NCBI GenBank assembly: GCA_035388225.1
Contig: DAOOPM010000010.1
Location: 1-64,000, forward strand
Direction of reading: 5' to 3'
Source of the DNA: SB25 sp029560875
GTDB lineage: Bacteria > Bacteroidota > Bacteroidia > Bacteroidales > Tenuifilaceae
DNA length: 64,000 nt
Of this stretch, positions 7,867 to 16,041 are shown in pieces (the first letter of the stretch is position 1; each line of letters opens with the position of its first letter). The position numbers and the translations under genes were made by a program. The notes under the pieces are model-generated. The model was not told the origin of the DNA and did not search any database. It saw only the letters and a list, made by a program, of their open reading frames with translations.

Positions 7867-10041
7867 ATGAACAAAAACGCACTATCGGAATTTCTAAAAA
7901 GTTTGGCACGCAGCTATTCCCAAGTTTTCTTTTCCGAGAACTACTGGTTTGCCATACCCTTGATTGTGGTTTCGTTTATAGATTTTTCGGCTGGTTTTTC
8001 AGGATTGCTTGCAGCACTTTCGGCAAATATTGCCGCAAAACTGCTCCACTTCGACGAATCGACCACACAAAGAGGGCTTTACGGTTTCAACGCATTGCTT
8101 GTCGGCTTGGGATTAGGTTACTTCTACCAGCTAACATTGGCCATTATGCTTATTTCGATATTTGCAGGATTCTTCACTTTTCTTTTGACCATTGTGTTTC
8201 AGGGAGTGCTAGGCAAATACTACCTTCCATACTTATCGATACCATTTGTTTTGAGCGTTTGGCTTGTTTTAAGCGCTGGCTGGCAAGTTTCAGATGCCGA
8301 ATCGAATCCAGCAGGACTTTATATTATCAACAAGATATTTGGAATTGGCGGGTTAAAGTTGGTTAGCATTCATGAGTGGTGGATTAACAATGTTAAATGG
8401 AACTACCTAAACAGCTATTTTACATCGTTAGGGGCGCTATTCTTCCAACTCAACATAGTATCGGGAGTGCTTGTTGCTGTTGCATTGCTATTCTACTCAC
8501 GCATAGCGTTTATGCTATCTATAGTTGGTTATAGCGTTGCTTACTTTGCCTATGCGGCCATTGGAATGGATTTAAACTTACTGGGCTACAGCTACATTGG
8601 ATTCAACTTTATACTTGGCGCAATTGCCATTGGAGGGTACTACTACATTCCTTCAAAACAATCGTTCTTTTGGGCGGTAGCATTCACACCAGTTATTGCC
8701 TTGGTAACAGCAGGGTTATTCGGAATATTTAAACAATTCGGATTACCAATTCTTTCGTTGCCATTCAATATTGTGCTGCTGATGCTTATCTACTCGTTCC
8801 GATTCAGAGTAAAGCAATCCGACTTTAAGGAGGTACTTGTTCAGGAGGGAACACCCGAAAAGAATCTTTACTCGTTCCAATCGTTCACAAACCGATTCCC
8901 CAACTATGGCTGGACCGAGATAAAATTACCATTCTTTGGCGAATGGTTTGTTAGCCAAGGACACAATGGAGATTACACGCATCAGGGAGAATGGTCGGCA
9001 GCTTGGGATTTTATCATTACTGACAAAAATCAAAATCAACATAAAAACAACGGAGATATTGTCACGGATTACTACTGCTACGGACAAAATGTTATTGCCC
9101 CTGCCGATGGAGTGGTTACTACTGTTGAGGATGGAGTTGACGACAACATTATTGGCGAAGTTAATACAACTAAAAACTGGGGAAACACAGTTATTATAAA
9201 GCATACCGAGGGGTTATACACAAAACTATCGCATTTGAAAAGTGGCTCAATCACCGTTAAAGAGGGCGATAATGTTCGCTACGGAACCGTGATTGGCAAA
9301 GTTGGCAATTCGGGTCGTTCCCCCTACCCTCACCTTCACTTTCAGATACAAACAACACCATACATCGGCTCAAAAACGCTAAAATACCCTTTGTTTGCTT
9401 ACATCGAGAACGGAAAACACATAAAAACCTTCGATTACCCTGAAAAGGATAGCATAGTAGGTTCCATATCGGCTGAACCGCTTCTTAAATCGAAGTTGAA
9501 CTTTAAACCAGGAACTAAGCTAAAATGGTCCATCACCCAAAATAGTTCAAAAAGAACTGAGGAATGGGAGGTTCACAACACTCCATACAACAAACTTTAC
9601 ATCCAATGTAAAACCACAAAATCAACCGCTTACTTTGTAAACGATGGCGTTAACTTCTACTTTACACATTTTGAGGGCGATAAAAAATCTCTTCTTTACT
9701 ACTTCTACCTTGCCGCATTCCGCTTACCGCTTTTAATTATTGAGGGAAGCACAACCACCGATTACTTACCTGCCAACAAAACATTCTACGGATGGAGGCT
9801 ATTCCTACACGATTTCGTTGCGCCATTCTACATCTACCTAAAAACAAAAATTGAGGTCAAAGCAACGCGTATTGGCTCTGAGTTTGACACTAAAGGCTTT
9901 GAGTACAACTCAATTATAACCGGATACTCATTCCAAAACCTTGTTTTCATTAAAAACTTCAAACTAACCATAAACGCTAATAGCACTATAAGTTTAGTTG
10001 ATACAATTTCAGAAACGGAGGCCATATGCGAACCATACTAG
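7867..10041 (+). CDS. Urea transporter-like channel fused to an M23 peptidase domain
   Basis: 724 residues. Residues ~20-310 are strongly hydrophobic with about ten membrane segments and urea-transporter (UT/UreI-independent, PF03253-like) features such as 'DFSAGFSGLLAALSAN' and 'RGLYGFNALLVGLGLGYF'. After a linker, residues ~340-500 form a LytM/M23 domain: 'GHNGDYTHQGEWSAAWDF' gives H372 and D381, 'NWGNTVIIKHTEGLYTKLSH' the core strands, and 'PHLHFQI' gives H489 and H491, so the zinc site looks complete. Residues ~510-724 are an unassigned beta-rich tail that also has hydrophobic stretches. The M23 part should face the periplasm. The ATG of the next gene lies inside the last 16 bp of this one. 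What is transported or cleaved is unknown. Confidence 0.82.
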   Translation: MNKNALSEFLKSLARSYSQVFFSENYWFAIPLIVVSFIDFSAGFSGLLAALSANIAAKLLHFDESTTQRGLYGFNALLVGLGLGYFYQLTLAIMLISIFAGFFTFLLTIVFQGVLGKYYLPYLSIPFVLSVWLVLSAGWQVSDAESNPAGLYIINKIFGIGGLKLVSIHEWWINNVKWNYLNSYFTSLGALFFQLNIVSGVLVAVALLFYSRIAFMLSIVGYSVAYFAYAAIGMDLNLLGYSYIGFNFILGAIAIGGYYYIPSKQSFFWAVAFTPVIALVTAGLFGIFKQFGLPILSLPFNIVLLMLIYSFRFRVKQSDFKEVLVQEGTPEKNLYSFQSFTNRFPNYGWTEIKLPFFGEWFVSQGHNGDYTHQGEWSAAWDFIITDKNQNQHKNNGDIVTDYYCYGQNVIAPADGVVTTVEDGVDDNIIGEVNTTKNWGNTVIIKHTEGLYTKLSHLKSGSITVKEGDNVRYGTVIGKVGNSGRSPYPHLHFQIQTTPYIGSKTLKYPLFAYIENGKHIKTFDYPEKDSIVGSISAEPLLKSKLNFKPGTKLKWSITQNSSKRTEEWEVHNTPYNKLYIQCKTTKSTAYFVNDGVNFYFTHFEGDKKSLLYYFYLAAFRLPLLIIEGSTTTDYLPANKTFYGWRLFLHDFVAPFYIYLKTKIEVKATRIGSEFDTKGFEYNSIITGYSFQNLVFIKNFKLTINANSTISLVDTISETEAICEPY

Positions 10042-11291
10042 TTTTTATACTTATATCGATATCGATTTTAGGCTATAGTCAAACCGATTTTATTAGCCTC
10101 GATAAGCAAAGCTACGACTACTACCTAAAAGGCGATTACAAAAACCTAAAACAAACGGCAAAGAAACAGTTTGACCTAGGAATGGACTACTACTACCTAA
10201 GAATGCGACTTGGAATATTGGCATACAATAATCACCATTATGCTAGCGCGTACAAACACTTCCAGAAAGCATTAACCTTCAACAATTACGACACAATTAG
10301 CCGGGAGTATATTTACTACAGTTATCTTTTTGCTGGACGCAAAGCAGATGCAGGGTTATACCTTAAAAACATAAACCTCAATCAAAAGAACATGCATCTT
10401 AAATCATTAGAATCAGGTGGATTCTCAAACTTTTACTCTGGCATAAACTACACATCTAACGATGCAAAGCTTTACACATCAAATCCATTAACCTATGAGG
10501 CTATCGAAAATTCGCTATCAGTATATGCTGGATTTGAAACCTACTTTGGCAGCAAAACTAAACTAAACTTGGGCTACACCAACTTCCGAAAAACAGGCAC
10601 ATTCTACTCAAGCACAAACACCACTGGCGAATATAGAACCTTTAAACAAAACCAAGTGTACGGAAAATTGTGCATACTCACCTACCCCGGATTTGAGTTT
10701 TTTGGATATGGGCACATTGCTTTTTACACCGAAGAATCGGCACAAACCACTTTTGGAGGACGACGCTCATCGGCGCAAATATTTACCGAATCGACCTTCG
10801 GGCTTGGATTAACAAAAAACCTCTGGAAACTTCGGTTTAGCGGAAATGGTTCATATAGCAAATTCGGAGGTTCAAACCAGTTCCGAGGCGAAGCAAGCAT
10901 TACCTACCTACCATTTGGAAATCTAAATTTATATACCACTACCAACGGAATGTACCAGAACGACAAACATTGGGGAGCAACCTATCAATTTAGTCAGGAT
11001 ATCGGCTTTAAAACATTCAAATACCTTTGGATTGAAGCAGGAGTAATGACTGGAAATTCCTTTTTATACACTCGCAATCAAGGTGCAACAATTAACAACT
11101 CATTTTTAATCCCTGCATTATCGGTTTATGGAAATGCTATTGTTATGCTGGGGAATCATTTTAGCATAACACTAACTCCCTCGTTTAGCAAAAACACTCT
11201 CTACACGTGGGATACAATCAACTACACACAAAGCAACAAGGTAAACTCCAACTCAACAGGATTCTCATTCACATTAACCTATAAAAAGTAA
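10026..11291 (+). CDS. TPR plus outer-membrane beta-barrel protein (YaiO-like)
   Basis: 421 residues with a signal peptide (about 1-18, cut near 'GYSQTD'). Residues 25-130 hold TPR-like helices ('YYLKGDYKNLKQTAKKQF', 'HYASAYKHFQKALTF'). From about 150 on the sequence alternates polar and aromatic residues in paired strands ('LNLGYTNFRKTGTFYSS', 'GFSFTLTYKK' at the end), the mark of an outer-membrane beta-barrel ending in an aromatic/basic strand. This is the design of YaiO-type proteins. It overlaps the urea-channel/M23 gene by 16 bp and precedes the last TPR gene by 4 bp, so it is probably the outer-membrane part of the same export or uptake machinery. Confidence 0.75.
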   Translation: MRTILVFILISISILGYSQTDFISLDKQSYDYYLKGDYKNLKQTAKKQFDLGMDYYYLRMRLGILAYNNHHYASAYKHFQKALTFNNYDTISREYIYYSYLFAGRKADAGLYLKNINLNQKNMHLKSLESGGFSNFYSGINYTSNDAKLYTSNPLTYEAIENSLSVYAGFETYFGSKTKLNLGYTNFRKTGTFYSSTNTTGEYRTFKQNQVYGKLCILTYPGFEFFGYGHIAFYTEESAQTTFGGRRSSAQIFTESTFGLGLTKNLWKLRFSGNGSYSKFGGSNQFRGEASITYLPFGNLNLYTTTNGMYQNDKHWGATYQFSQDIGFKTFKYLWIEAGVMTGNSFLYTRNQGATINNSFLIPALSVYGNAIVMLGNHFSITLTPSFSKNTLYTWDTINYTQSNKVNSNSTGFSFTLTYKK

Positions 11292-11295
11292 AACT

Positions 11296-11907
11296 ATGAA
11301 AAAGTTAATATCAACCTTTATTCTTGTGCTTGCAGCTGCAATTGCTTTTGCACAGGATTATGCAAAACTCACAGCAGCATTCAACGAAAGTTACGCCAAG
11401 GAAAAAAATGCGAAGTACGCAGAGGCTACATCTGCATTAAAGGCGCTTTATGATGAAAAATCGTACGAGATTAATCTACGCTTAGGTTGGCTCACATACC
11501 TTCAAGGGCAATTCTCCGAGTCGATGGGCTACTACAGCAAAGCAGTTGAGTTGATGCCTTATGCCATTGAGCCGCGATTGGGTATTGTTTTGCCTGCATC
11601 GGCAATGGGAAGCTGGGATTTAGTGTTATCGCACTACAATAAAATACTTAGCATCGACCCAAACAATACGCTTGTGCTTTACCGAATGGGATTAATTAAC
11701 TACGAACGCAAGGATTACAAACAAGCTTACACTTACTTCGAGAAAGTTGTAAATCTATATCCTTGGGACCACGACAGCGTGCTGATGTTTGCCTGGACAA
11801 ACTATATGCTTGGAAAAACCCGTGAAGCAAAAATTCTTTTCCATAAAGCACTACTATACAATCCTGACGATGCAAGTGCTAAGGAAGGACTTGGATTGAT
11901 TAAGTAG
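11296..11907 (+). CDS. Secreted tetratricopeptide repeat protein
   Basis: 203 residues with a signal peptide (1-19, cut after 'AIAFAQ'). The rest is at least four TPR units, e.g. 'LRLGWLTYLQGQFSESMGYYS', 'VLYRMGLINYERKDYKQAY' (quoted in part) and 'AWTNYMLGKTREAKILFHKA'. TPRs are protein-binding scaffolds. It ends the six-gene operon that begins at 5111 and is followed by a hairpin terminator. The four-base gap from the barrel protein suggests a periplasmic partner of that protein. No catalytic motif is visible. Confidence 0.8.
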   Translation: MKKLISTFILVLAAAIAFAQDYAKLTAAFNESYAKEKNAKYAEATSALKALYDEKSYEINLRLGWLTYLQGQFSESMGYYSKAVELMPYAIEPRLGIVLPASAMGSWDLVLSHYNKILSIDPNNTLVLYRMGLINYERKDYKQAYTYFEKVVNLYPWDHDSVLMFAWTNYMLGKTREAKILFHKALLYNPDDASAKEGLGLIK

Positions 11908-11924
11908 GATTTTTTTGATTTGAT

Positions 11925-11960
11925 TAATGGTTGTTGTTTATTGGGTTGCAACAACCATTA
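11925..11960 (+). terminator. Hairpin at the end of the PqqD/ATP-grasp operon
   Basis: A perfect 12-bp stem (taatggttgttg / caacaaccatta) with a 12-base loop lies between the convergent TPR gene and smpB. The following tctttatta is a weak T tract, so it could serve either strand. Confidence 0.6.
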
Positions 11961-11983
11961 TCTTTATTACTAGGAGAATCAAA

Positions 11984-12433
11984 TTACTTCTTCATAGCCC
12001 TATCCATCTCTCGGCGAGCATCCTTGTGCTTTAAATCTTCACGTTTATCGTGTACCTGTTTGCCTCGGGCAAGGGCAATATCAACCTTGGCTAAACCACG
12101 TTCGTTCAGGAATAATTTCAGTGCGATTATTGTTAGCCCTTTCTCCTGCGAACGACGTTTCAACTTGCCAAGTTCCTTATGTGTTAGTAGTAATTTTCTA
12201 TCCTGCTTTGGGTCGTGATTATTGTATGTACCCCACTCGTACTCGGCAATATGCAACCCTTTAACCCAAAGTTCATCGTTAATAAACTGGCAGTACGAAT
12301 CCACAAAATTAGCCTTACCCATTCGGATTGCTTTAATTTCCGTACCCTTAAGCACAATACCCGCGGTGTACTTTTCAACAATCTCAAAGTTAAAGCTAGC
12401 CTTCTTATTTTTAACAACTATATCGTTTGCCAT
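11984..12433 (-). CDS. smpB: SsrA-binding protein SmpB
   Basis: SmpB binds tmRNA and is essential for rescue of stalled ribosomes by trans-translation. The 149 residues show the family's order: 'NKKASFNFEIVEKYTAGIVL', 'GTEIKAIR', 'NFVDSYCQF', 'LHIAEYEWGTYNNHDP', 'RKLLLTHKEL', and the basic C-terminal tail 'KREDLKHKDARREMDRAMKK' that enters the mRNA channel. Length is normal. It is 15 bp downstream of a small membrane-protein gene on the same strand. The tmRNA gene itself is not in the window. Confidence 0.97.
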   Translation of the reverse strand: MANDIVVKNKKASFNFEIVEKYTAGIVLKGTEIKAIRMGKANFVDSYCQFINDELWVKGLHIAEYEWGTYNNHDPKQDRKLLLTHKELGKLKRRSQEKGLTIIALKLFLNERGLAKVDIALARGKQVHDKREDLKHKDARREMDRAMKK

Positions 12434-12448
12434 TGTGGTCTGTAAAAA

Positions 12449-12679
12449 TTATTCTTTTCGTCTAAAAAACTTCACCCAGCTGTAAATATAAAATATCAGT
12501 CCGAGCAAAACTACAAAAATTAACCCTATGTTCGATTTTTTTAGAGGACTCTCGGTAAACATATTGGTCATTGCAGCAATCACCATCAATACCGATATCA
12601 GGAATACAAGCCCCATCCAAACAAGTCTATTTAACTGGTTTAGCTTACTACGCTGATTATTTCTTCGTAACTGTACCAT
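12449..12679 (-). CDS. Small two-helix membrane protein, unknown function
   Basis: 76 residues. A basic N-terminus ('VQLRRNNQRSKLNQLNR') is followed by two membrane helices (about 20-40 'LVWMGLVFLISVLMVIAAM' and 50-70 'IGLIFVVLLGLIFYIYSWV') joined by a short loop, with a basic C-terminal end 'KFFRRKE'. This predicts both ends in the cytoplasm. It lies 15 bp before smpB and is divergent from miaA. I recognise no family. Confidence 0.65.
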   Translation of the reverse strand: MVQLRRNNQRSKLNQLNRLVWMGLVFLISVLMVIAAMTNMFTESPLKKSNIGLIFVVLLGLIFYIYSWVKFFRRKE

Positions 12680-12761
12680 TTAACTTTTAGCACCTCCATC
12701 CATTAAACAAAGGATTGCCAAAATTAACTAATTTTACCACGCAAACCGATATTTTAATTCG

Positions 12762-13694
12762 ATGCCGAATAAAACTTACGATATAATTGCCATTGTTGGG
12801 CCAACTGCCAGCGGAAAAACCCAACTGGCAACCAATTTGGCTGCAAAACTGGGCGGAGAAATCATAAGTGCCGATTCACGCCAAATTTACCGTGGAATGA
12901 GCTTGGGAACTGGGAAGGATTTGGAGGATTACACCATTGATGGCAAAACCATTCCTTACCATTTAATTGATATTGCCGATGCTGGAACCAAGTACAATGT
13001 GTACGAGTACCAGTCCGATTTTTTGAAAGTATACAACGATATAAAAAGCCGAAACGTTCAGCCAATACTATGCGGTGGTAGCGGACTTTACATTGAGGCT
13101 GTTTTAAAAGGGTATAAGTTGATACCTGTCCCTGAGAATAAGGAGTTACGCCAACAACTAGAGCAAAAAAACGACGACGAGTTAGCCTCCATACTGGCAT
13201 CTTACAAAAGTCTGCACAACACAACCGACCTCGATACTCGCAAGCGAACCATCAGGGCAATTGAGATTGAGGAGTACTACAGCAAAACGCCTGTAGACCC
13301 AAATCCATTCCCCCAGCTAACCAGCATCATATTTGGGGTGAAGTACGACCGTGCAACGGAAATGCAACGCATTAAAGCCCGCTTGGCTCAACGCTTAGAT
13401 TCGGGGATGATTGACGAGGTGAAAACCCTTCTTAGCTCAGGCATCAACCCCGACGATTTGATTTACTACGGATTGGAGTACAAGTACCTAACCGAGTATA
13501 TCATAGGCAAAATCAACTACGACGAGATGTTTGAGCACCTATACATTGCCATACGGCAATTTGCCAAACGCCAAATGACCTGGTTCCGAGGAATGGAACG
13601 CCGGGGGTTTACAATTAACTGGATAAGTGGAGATATACCGCTGGAAGATAAGATGGAGATGATTCTTTCCTCTTTGAAAAAACAGAAAATTTAA
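12762..13694 (+). CDS. miaA: tRNA dimethylallyltransferase MiaA
   Basis: MiaA transfers a dimethylallyl group to N6 of A37 in tRNAs reading UNN codons. The 310-residue protein has the P-loop 'IVGPTASGKTQLA' (about 10-17), 'EIISADSRQIYRGMSLGTGK', 'YHLIDIAD', 'PILCGGSGLYIEAVL' and the C-terminal 'RQFAKRQMTWFRGM'. Length is usual. The last ~85 codons of this gene are present again, more or less changed, at 14976, 16515 and 24503, showing that accessory DNA has been added repeatedly behind or within the 3' end. The present gene is intact; compared with the displaced copy at 16515 its tail differs by Asn/Ser, Glu/Asp and three extra C-terminal residues. A bidirectional terminator follows. Confidence 0.97.
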   Translation: MPNKTYDIIAIVGPTASGKTQLATNLAAKLGGEIISADSRQIYRGMSLGTGKDLEDYTIDGKTIPYHLIDIADAGTKYNVYEYQSDFLKVYNDIKSRNVQPILCGGSGLYIEAVLKGYKLIPVPENKELRQQLEQKNDDELASILASYKSLHNTTDLDTRKRTIRAIEIEEYYSKTPVDPNPFPQLTSIIFGVKYDRATEMQRIKARLAQRLDSGMIDEVKTLLSSGINPDDLIYYGLEYKYLTEYIIGKINYDEMFEHLYIAIRQFAKRQMTWFRGMERRGFTINWISGDIPLEDKMEMILSSLKKQKI

Positions 13695-13723
13695 ACGCAA
13701 TGGCGCAAAAGCACAAAGAAAAT

Positions 13724-13754
13724 AAGGTGTGTAATAAACTACACACCTTTTTTT
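13724..13754 (+). terminator. Bidirectional terminator, miaA / GLPGLI copy 1
   Basis: A perfect 10-bp stem (aaggtgtgta / tacacacctt) with a six-base loop, followed by T6 on the plus strand and a T-rich stretch on the minus strand. It serves miaA and the convergent GLPGLI gene. Confidence 0.8.
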
Positions 13755-14475
13755 AATATAAACGTCTTTGGATAAAATTATTTTTACACTCAACATTTGA
13801 ATTCAAATCACTACTAACTCCCATTTCCTTTTTGAAGTTTTCCTGGCTCATTGCAACCCGTTTACGTTTATTCAACTCAATAACCTTATCTTTCACCTTT
13901 GTTTCATCAATATTTTTCTCAACACGAACCGCTTCAATAATCTCTGAAAACAAATAGTTACCCTGTTTGTCCTCATAAATTATTTCACAAACCAAAGGCA
14001 TTCCTGCCAACTCCTTTGGGAAAAGAGCATTAAACCCATCCTGTGGAATATCCTTTGCTACAATATAGTTGCGTTTCAGATATGCACCTGTGGGCATCAT
14101 TTTTTTAGTCATAATCTTTTTGCAAGCATAGCCCAAAACAGGCTTCACTGTTTCATTGCTTAGTATCTCTGTTGTTAAAACCTCGTTAGCAGAAGCAAAC
14201 ACAGTTTCCTTATTGTTACTATAACCGAATAATCTCTCGGTAGCATTAACAACCTCTATTTCAGGATATGACCACACAATATTACCAGTATAGAACCTTT
14301 CAATTAAAGACAAATCTTTTATGCTGCTTAAAACAGTAGAGTCTACAACAGGATACTCAGAAGATATAGTTAATATATGTTTATAAACTATTTTCCCAAT
14401 AAATGGTTCTTGACCCATAGAGTTAATTCCTACTGCCAGTAGAAAAAGTAACGAAAGTATATTTATTCTTTTCAT
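13753..14475 (-). CDS. GLPGLI-family secreted protein, copy 1
   Basis: 240 residues with a signal peptide (1-20, cut near 'INSMGQ'). The body fits the GLPGLI family of Bacteroidota: 'GKIVYKHIL' at the N-terminus of the mature part, 'VLGYACKKIMTKKMM' in the middle, and near residue 165 'LAGMPLVCEIIYE' at the place of the family's G-L-P-G-L-I motif. The function of the family is unknown. It lies 27 bp downstream of a double-glycine-leader precursor gene on the same strand, and the pair has been duplicated as a unit, so they probably work together. The protein is identical to that encoded at 15292-16014. Confidence 0.8.
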   Translation of the reverse strand: MKRINILSLLFLLAVGINSMGQEPFIGKIVYKHILTISSEYPVVDSTVLSSIKDLSLIERFYTGNIVWSYPEIEVVNATERLFGYSNNKETVFASANEVLTTEILSNETVKPVLGYACKKIMTKKMMPTGAYLKRNYIVAKDIPQDGFNALFPKELAGMPLVCEIIYEDKQGNYLFSEIIEAVRVEKNIDETKVKDKVIELNKRKRVAMSQENFKKEMGVSSDLNSNVECKNNFIQRRLY

Positions 14476-14502
14476 TGTAATTTGAATTAAAGTTTACAAA
14501 CA

Positions 14503-14754
14503 CTATCTTGTAACTACTACATCTTCTAATAGTATCGATGCAGAAACATTTTTTACTGAAGAATAACATGATATACGATTTGCAAATCTCATAGCATCCT
14601 CAGCGCTCTCAAAAAAAGCCATAAAATAACTTCCATCTGCGCCCTCTGATCGACCATAATCTTGCCAGCAAACACAATAAGAGCCTCCTTTAGTTTGTCT
14701 CATCTCTTCATTCGACAAAACTTTAAACTTTTCACTAATCAATTTTGATATCAT
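14503..14754 (-). CDS. Double-glycine leader precursor peptide, copy 1
   Basis: 83 residues. The N-terminal part 'FKVLSNEEMRQTKGG' (about 10-24) is the leader pattern of Bacteroidota natural-product precursors: L-S-x-E-E-M-x-x-x-K-G-G, where a C39-type peptidase would cut after Gly-Gly. The ~59-residue core begins 'SYCVCWQDYGRSEGADG' and has three cysteines in all (two in the C-V-C motif, one in 'ISCYSS'). It could be a bacteriocin-like, disulfide-bonded or modified peptide. No C39 transporter or modifying enzyme is adjacent, so it may rely on machinery elsewhere. The C-terminal half ('AEDAMRFANRI') looks folded rather than like a simple core peptide. Identical copy at 16042-16293. Confidence 0.78.
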   Translation of the reverse strand: MISKLISEKFKVLSNEEMRQTKGGSYCVCWQDYGRSEGADGSYFMAFFESAEDAMRFANRISCYSSVKNVSASILLEDVVVTR

Positions 14755-14790
14755 TTTTAAAATAGTTAAGTTAATCTAAAACTACTCATA

Positions 14791-14801
14791 GGGAAAACCC
14801 C
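14791..14801. promoter_or_regulatory. Palindromic gggaaaacccc upstream of precursor gene, copy 1
   Basis: A near-palindrome in a GC-rich island (14786-14822) of an otherwise AT-rich 220-bp intergenic region, 37 bp upstream of the precursor ATG. Position and symmetry suggest an operator or promoter element. The same element recurs at 16330-16340 through the duplication. No TAnnTTTG promoter is evident. Confidence 0.35.
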
Positions 14802-14975
14802 AGGCTTTTCGTTACCGCCCACCAAAATTCACATTGCTTTTTAATTTTAAGATTTAGTTGTACAAATTAAAAAAAAAAAAATGCATATATCCTAATTTTT
14901 AGTAAAAAAATCAAACAAATGCATCAAGATTTAATAAGAATATACTAAAATCGACGATGCAAAACCCCACTTAAT

Positions 14976-15233
14976 TCAGGCATCAACCCCGACGATTTGA
15001 TTTACTACGGATTGGAGTACAAATACCTAACCGAGTATATCATAGGCAAAATCAGCTACGACGAGATGTTTGAGCACCTATACATTGCCATACGGCAATT
15101 TGCCAAACGCCAAATGACCTGGTTCCGAGGAATGGAACGCCGGGGGTTTACAATTAACTGGATAAGTGGAGATATACCGCTGGAAGATAAGATGGAGATG
15201 ATTCTTTCCTCTTTGAAAAAACAGAAAATTTAA
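14976..15233 (+). pseudogene. miaA 3'-end fragment, hybrid copy 2
   Basis: About 85 codons of the MiaA C-terminus in frame, with no 5' part. The first part carries the variants of the displaced copy at 16515 (A at 15023, G at 15055), the rest those of the intact miaA. Divergent homology to miaA may reach back to ~14951 (aaaaccc...cttaat). It is a recombination product, not an independent gene; a TTG could start an 78-residue product but nothing supports expression. Confidence 0.9.
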
Positions 15234-15262
15234 ACGCAATGGCGCAAAAGCACAAAGAAAAT

Positions 15263-15293
15263 AAGGTGTGTAATAAACTACACACCTTTTTTT
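15263..15293 (+). terminator. Bidirectional terminator, copy 2
   Basis: Exact duplicate of the 13724-13754 hairpin at an offset of 1,539 bp, between the miaA fragment and GLPGLI copy 2. Confidence 0.75.
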
Positions 15294-16014
15294 AATATAA
15301 ACGTCTTTGGATAAAATTATTTTTACACTCAACATTTGAATTCAAATCACTACTAACTCCCATTTCCTTTTTGAAGTTTTCCTGGCTCATTGCAACCCGT
15401 TTACGTTTATTCAACTCAATAACCTTATCTTTCACCTTTGTTTCATCAATATTTTTCTCAACACGAACCGCTTCAATAATCTCTGAAAACAAATAGTTAC
15501 CCTGTTTGTCCTCATAAATTATTTCACAAACCAAAGGCATTCCTGCCAACTCCTTTGGGAAAAGAGCATTAAACCCATCCTGTGGAATATCCTTTGCTAC
15601 AATATAGTTGCGTTTCAGATATGCACCTGTGGGCATCATTTTTTTAGTCATAATCTTTTTGCAAGCATAGCCCAAAACAGGCTTCACTGTTTCATTGCTT
15701 AGTATCTCTGTTGTTAAAACCTCGTTAGCAGAAGCAAACACAGTTTCCTTATTGTTACTATAACCGAATAATCTCTCGGTAGCATTAACAACCTCTATTT
15801 CAGGATATGACCACACAATATTACCAGTATAGAACCTTTCAATTAAAGACAAATCTTTTATGCTGCTTAAAACAGTAGAGTCTACAACAGGATACTCAGA
15901 AGATATAGTTAATATATGTTTATAAACTATTTTCCCAATAAATGGTTCTTGACCCATAGAGTTAATTCCTACTGCCAGTAGAAAAAGTAACGAAAGTATA
16001 TTTATTCTTTTCAT
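15292..16014 (-). CDS. GLPGLI-family secreted protein, copy 2
   Basis: Same 240-residue protein as at 13753-14475, without any amino-acid difference: signal peptide, GLPGLI-type core with 'LAGMPLVCEI', function unknown. It follows precursor copy 2 by 27 bp. The lack of any difference between copies points to a very recent duplication, which doubles the dose of this gene pair. Confidence 0.8.
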   Translation of the reverse strand: MKRINILSLLFLLAVGINSMGQEPFIGKIVYKHILTISSEYPVVDSTVLSSIKDLSLIERFYTGNIVWSYPEIEVVNATERLFGYSNNKETVFASANEVLTTEILSNETVKPVLGYACKKIMTKKMMPTGAYLKRNYIVAKDIPQDGFNALFPKELAGMPLVCEIIYEDKQGNYLFSEIIEAVRVEKNIDETKVKDKVIELNKRKRVAMSQENFKKEMGVSSDLNSNVECKNNFIQRRLY

Positions 16015-16041
16015 TGTAATTTGAATTAAAGTTTACAAACA

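Noticed and set aside
13539..13796. 85-codon minus-strand frame repeated at 15078
   Set aside because: It runs antisense through the miaA 3' end and the terminator; it is doubled only because the DNA is.
14976..15233. An independent small gene encoding a MiaA C-terminal peptide
   Set aside because: No start region and no upstream signal; the fragment is explained by recombination.
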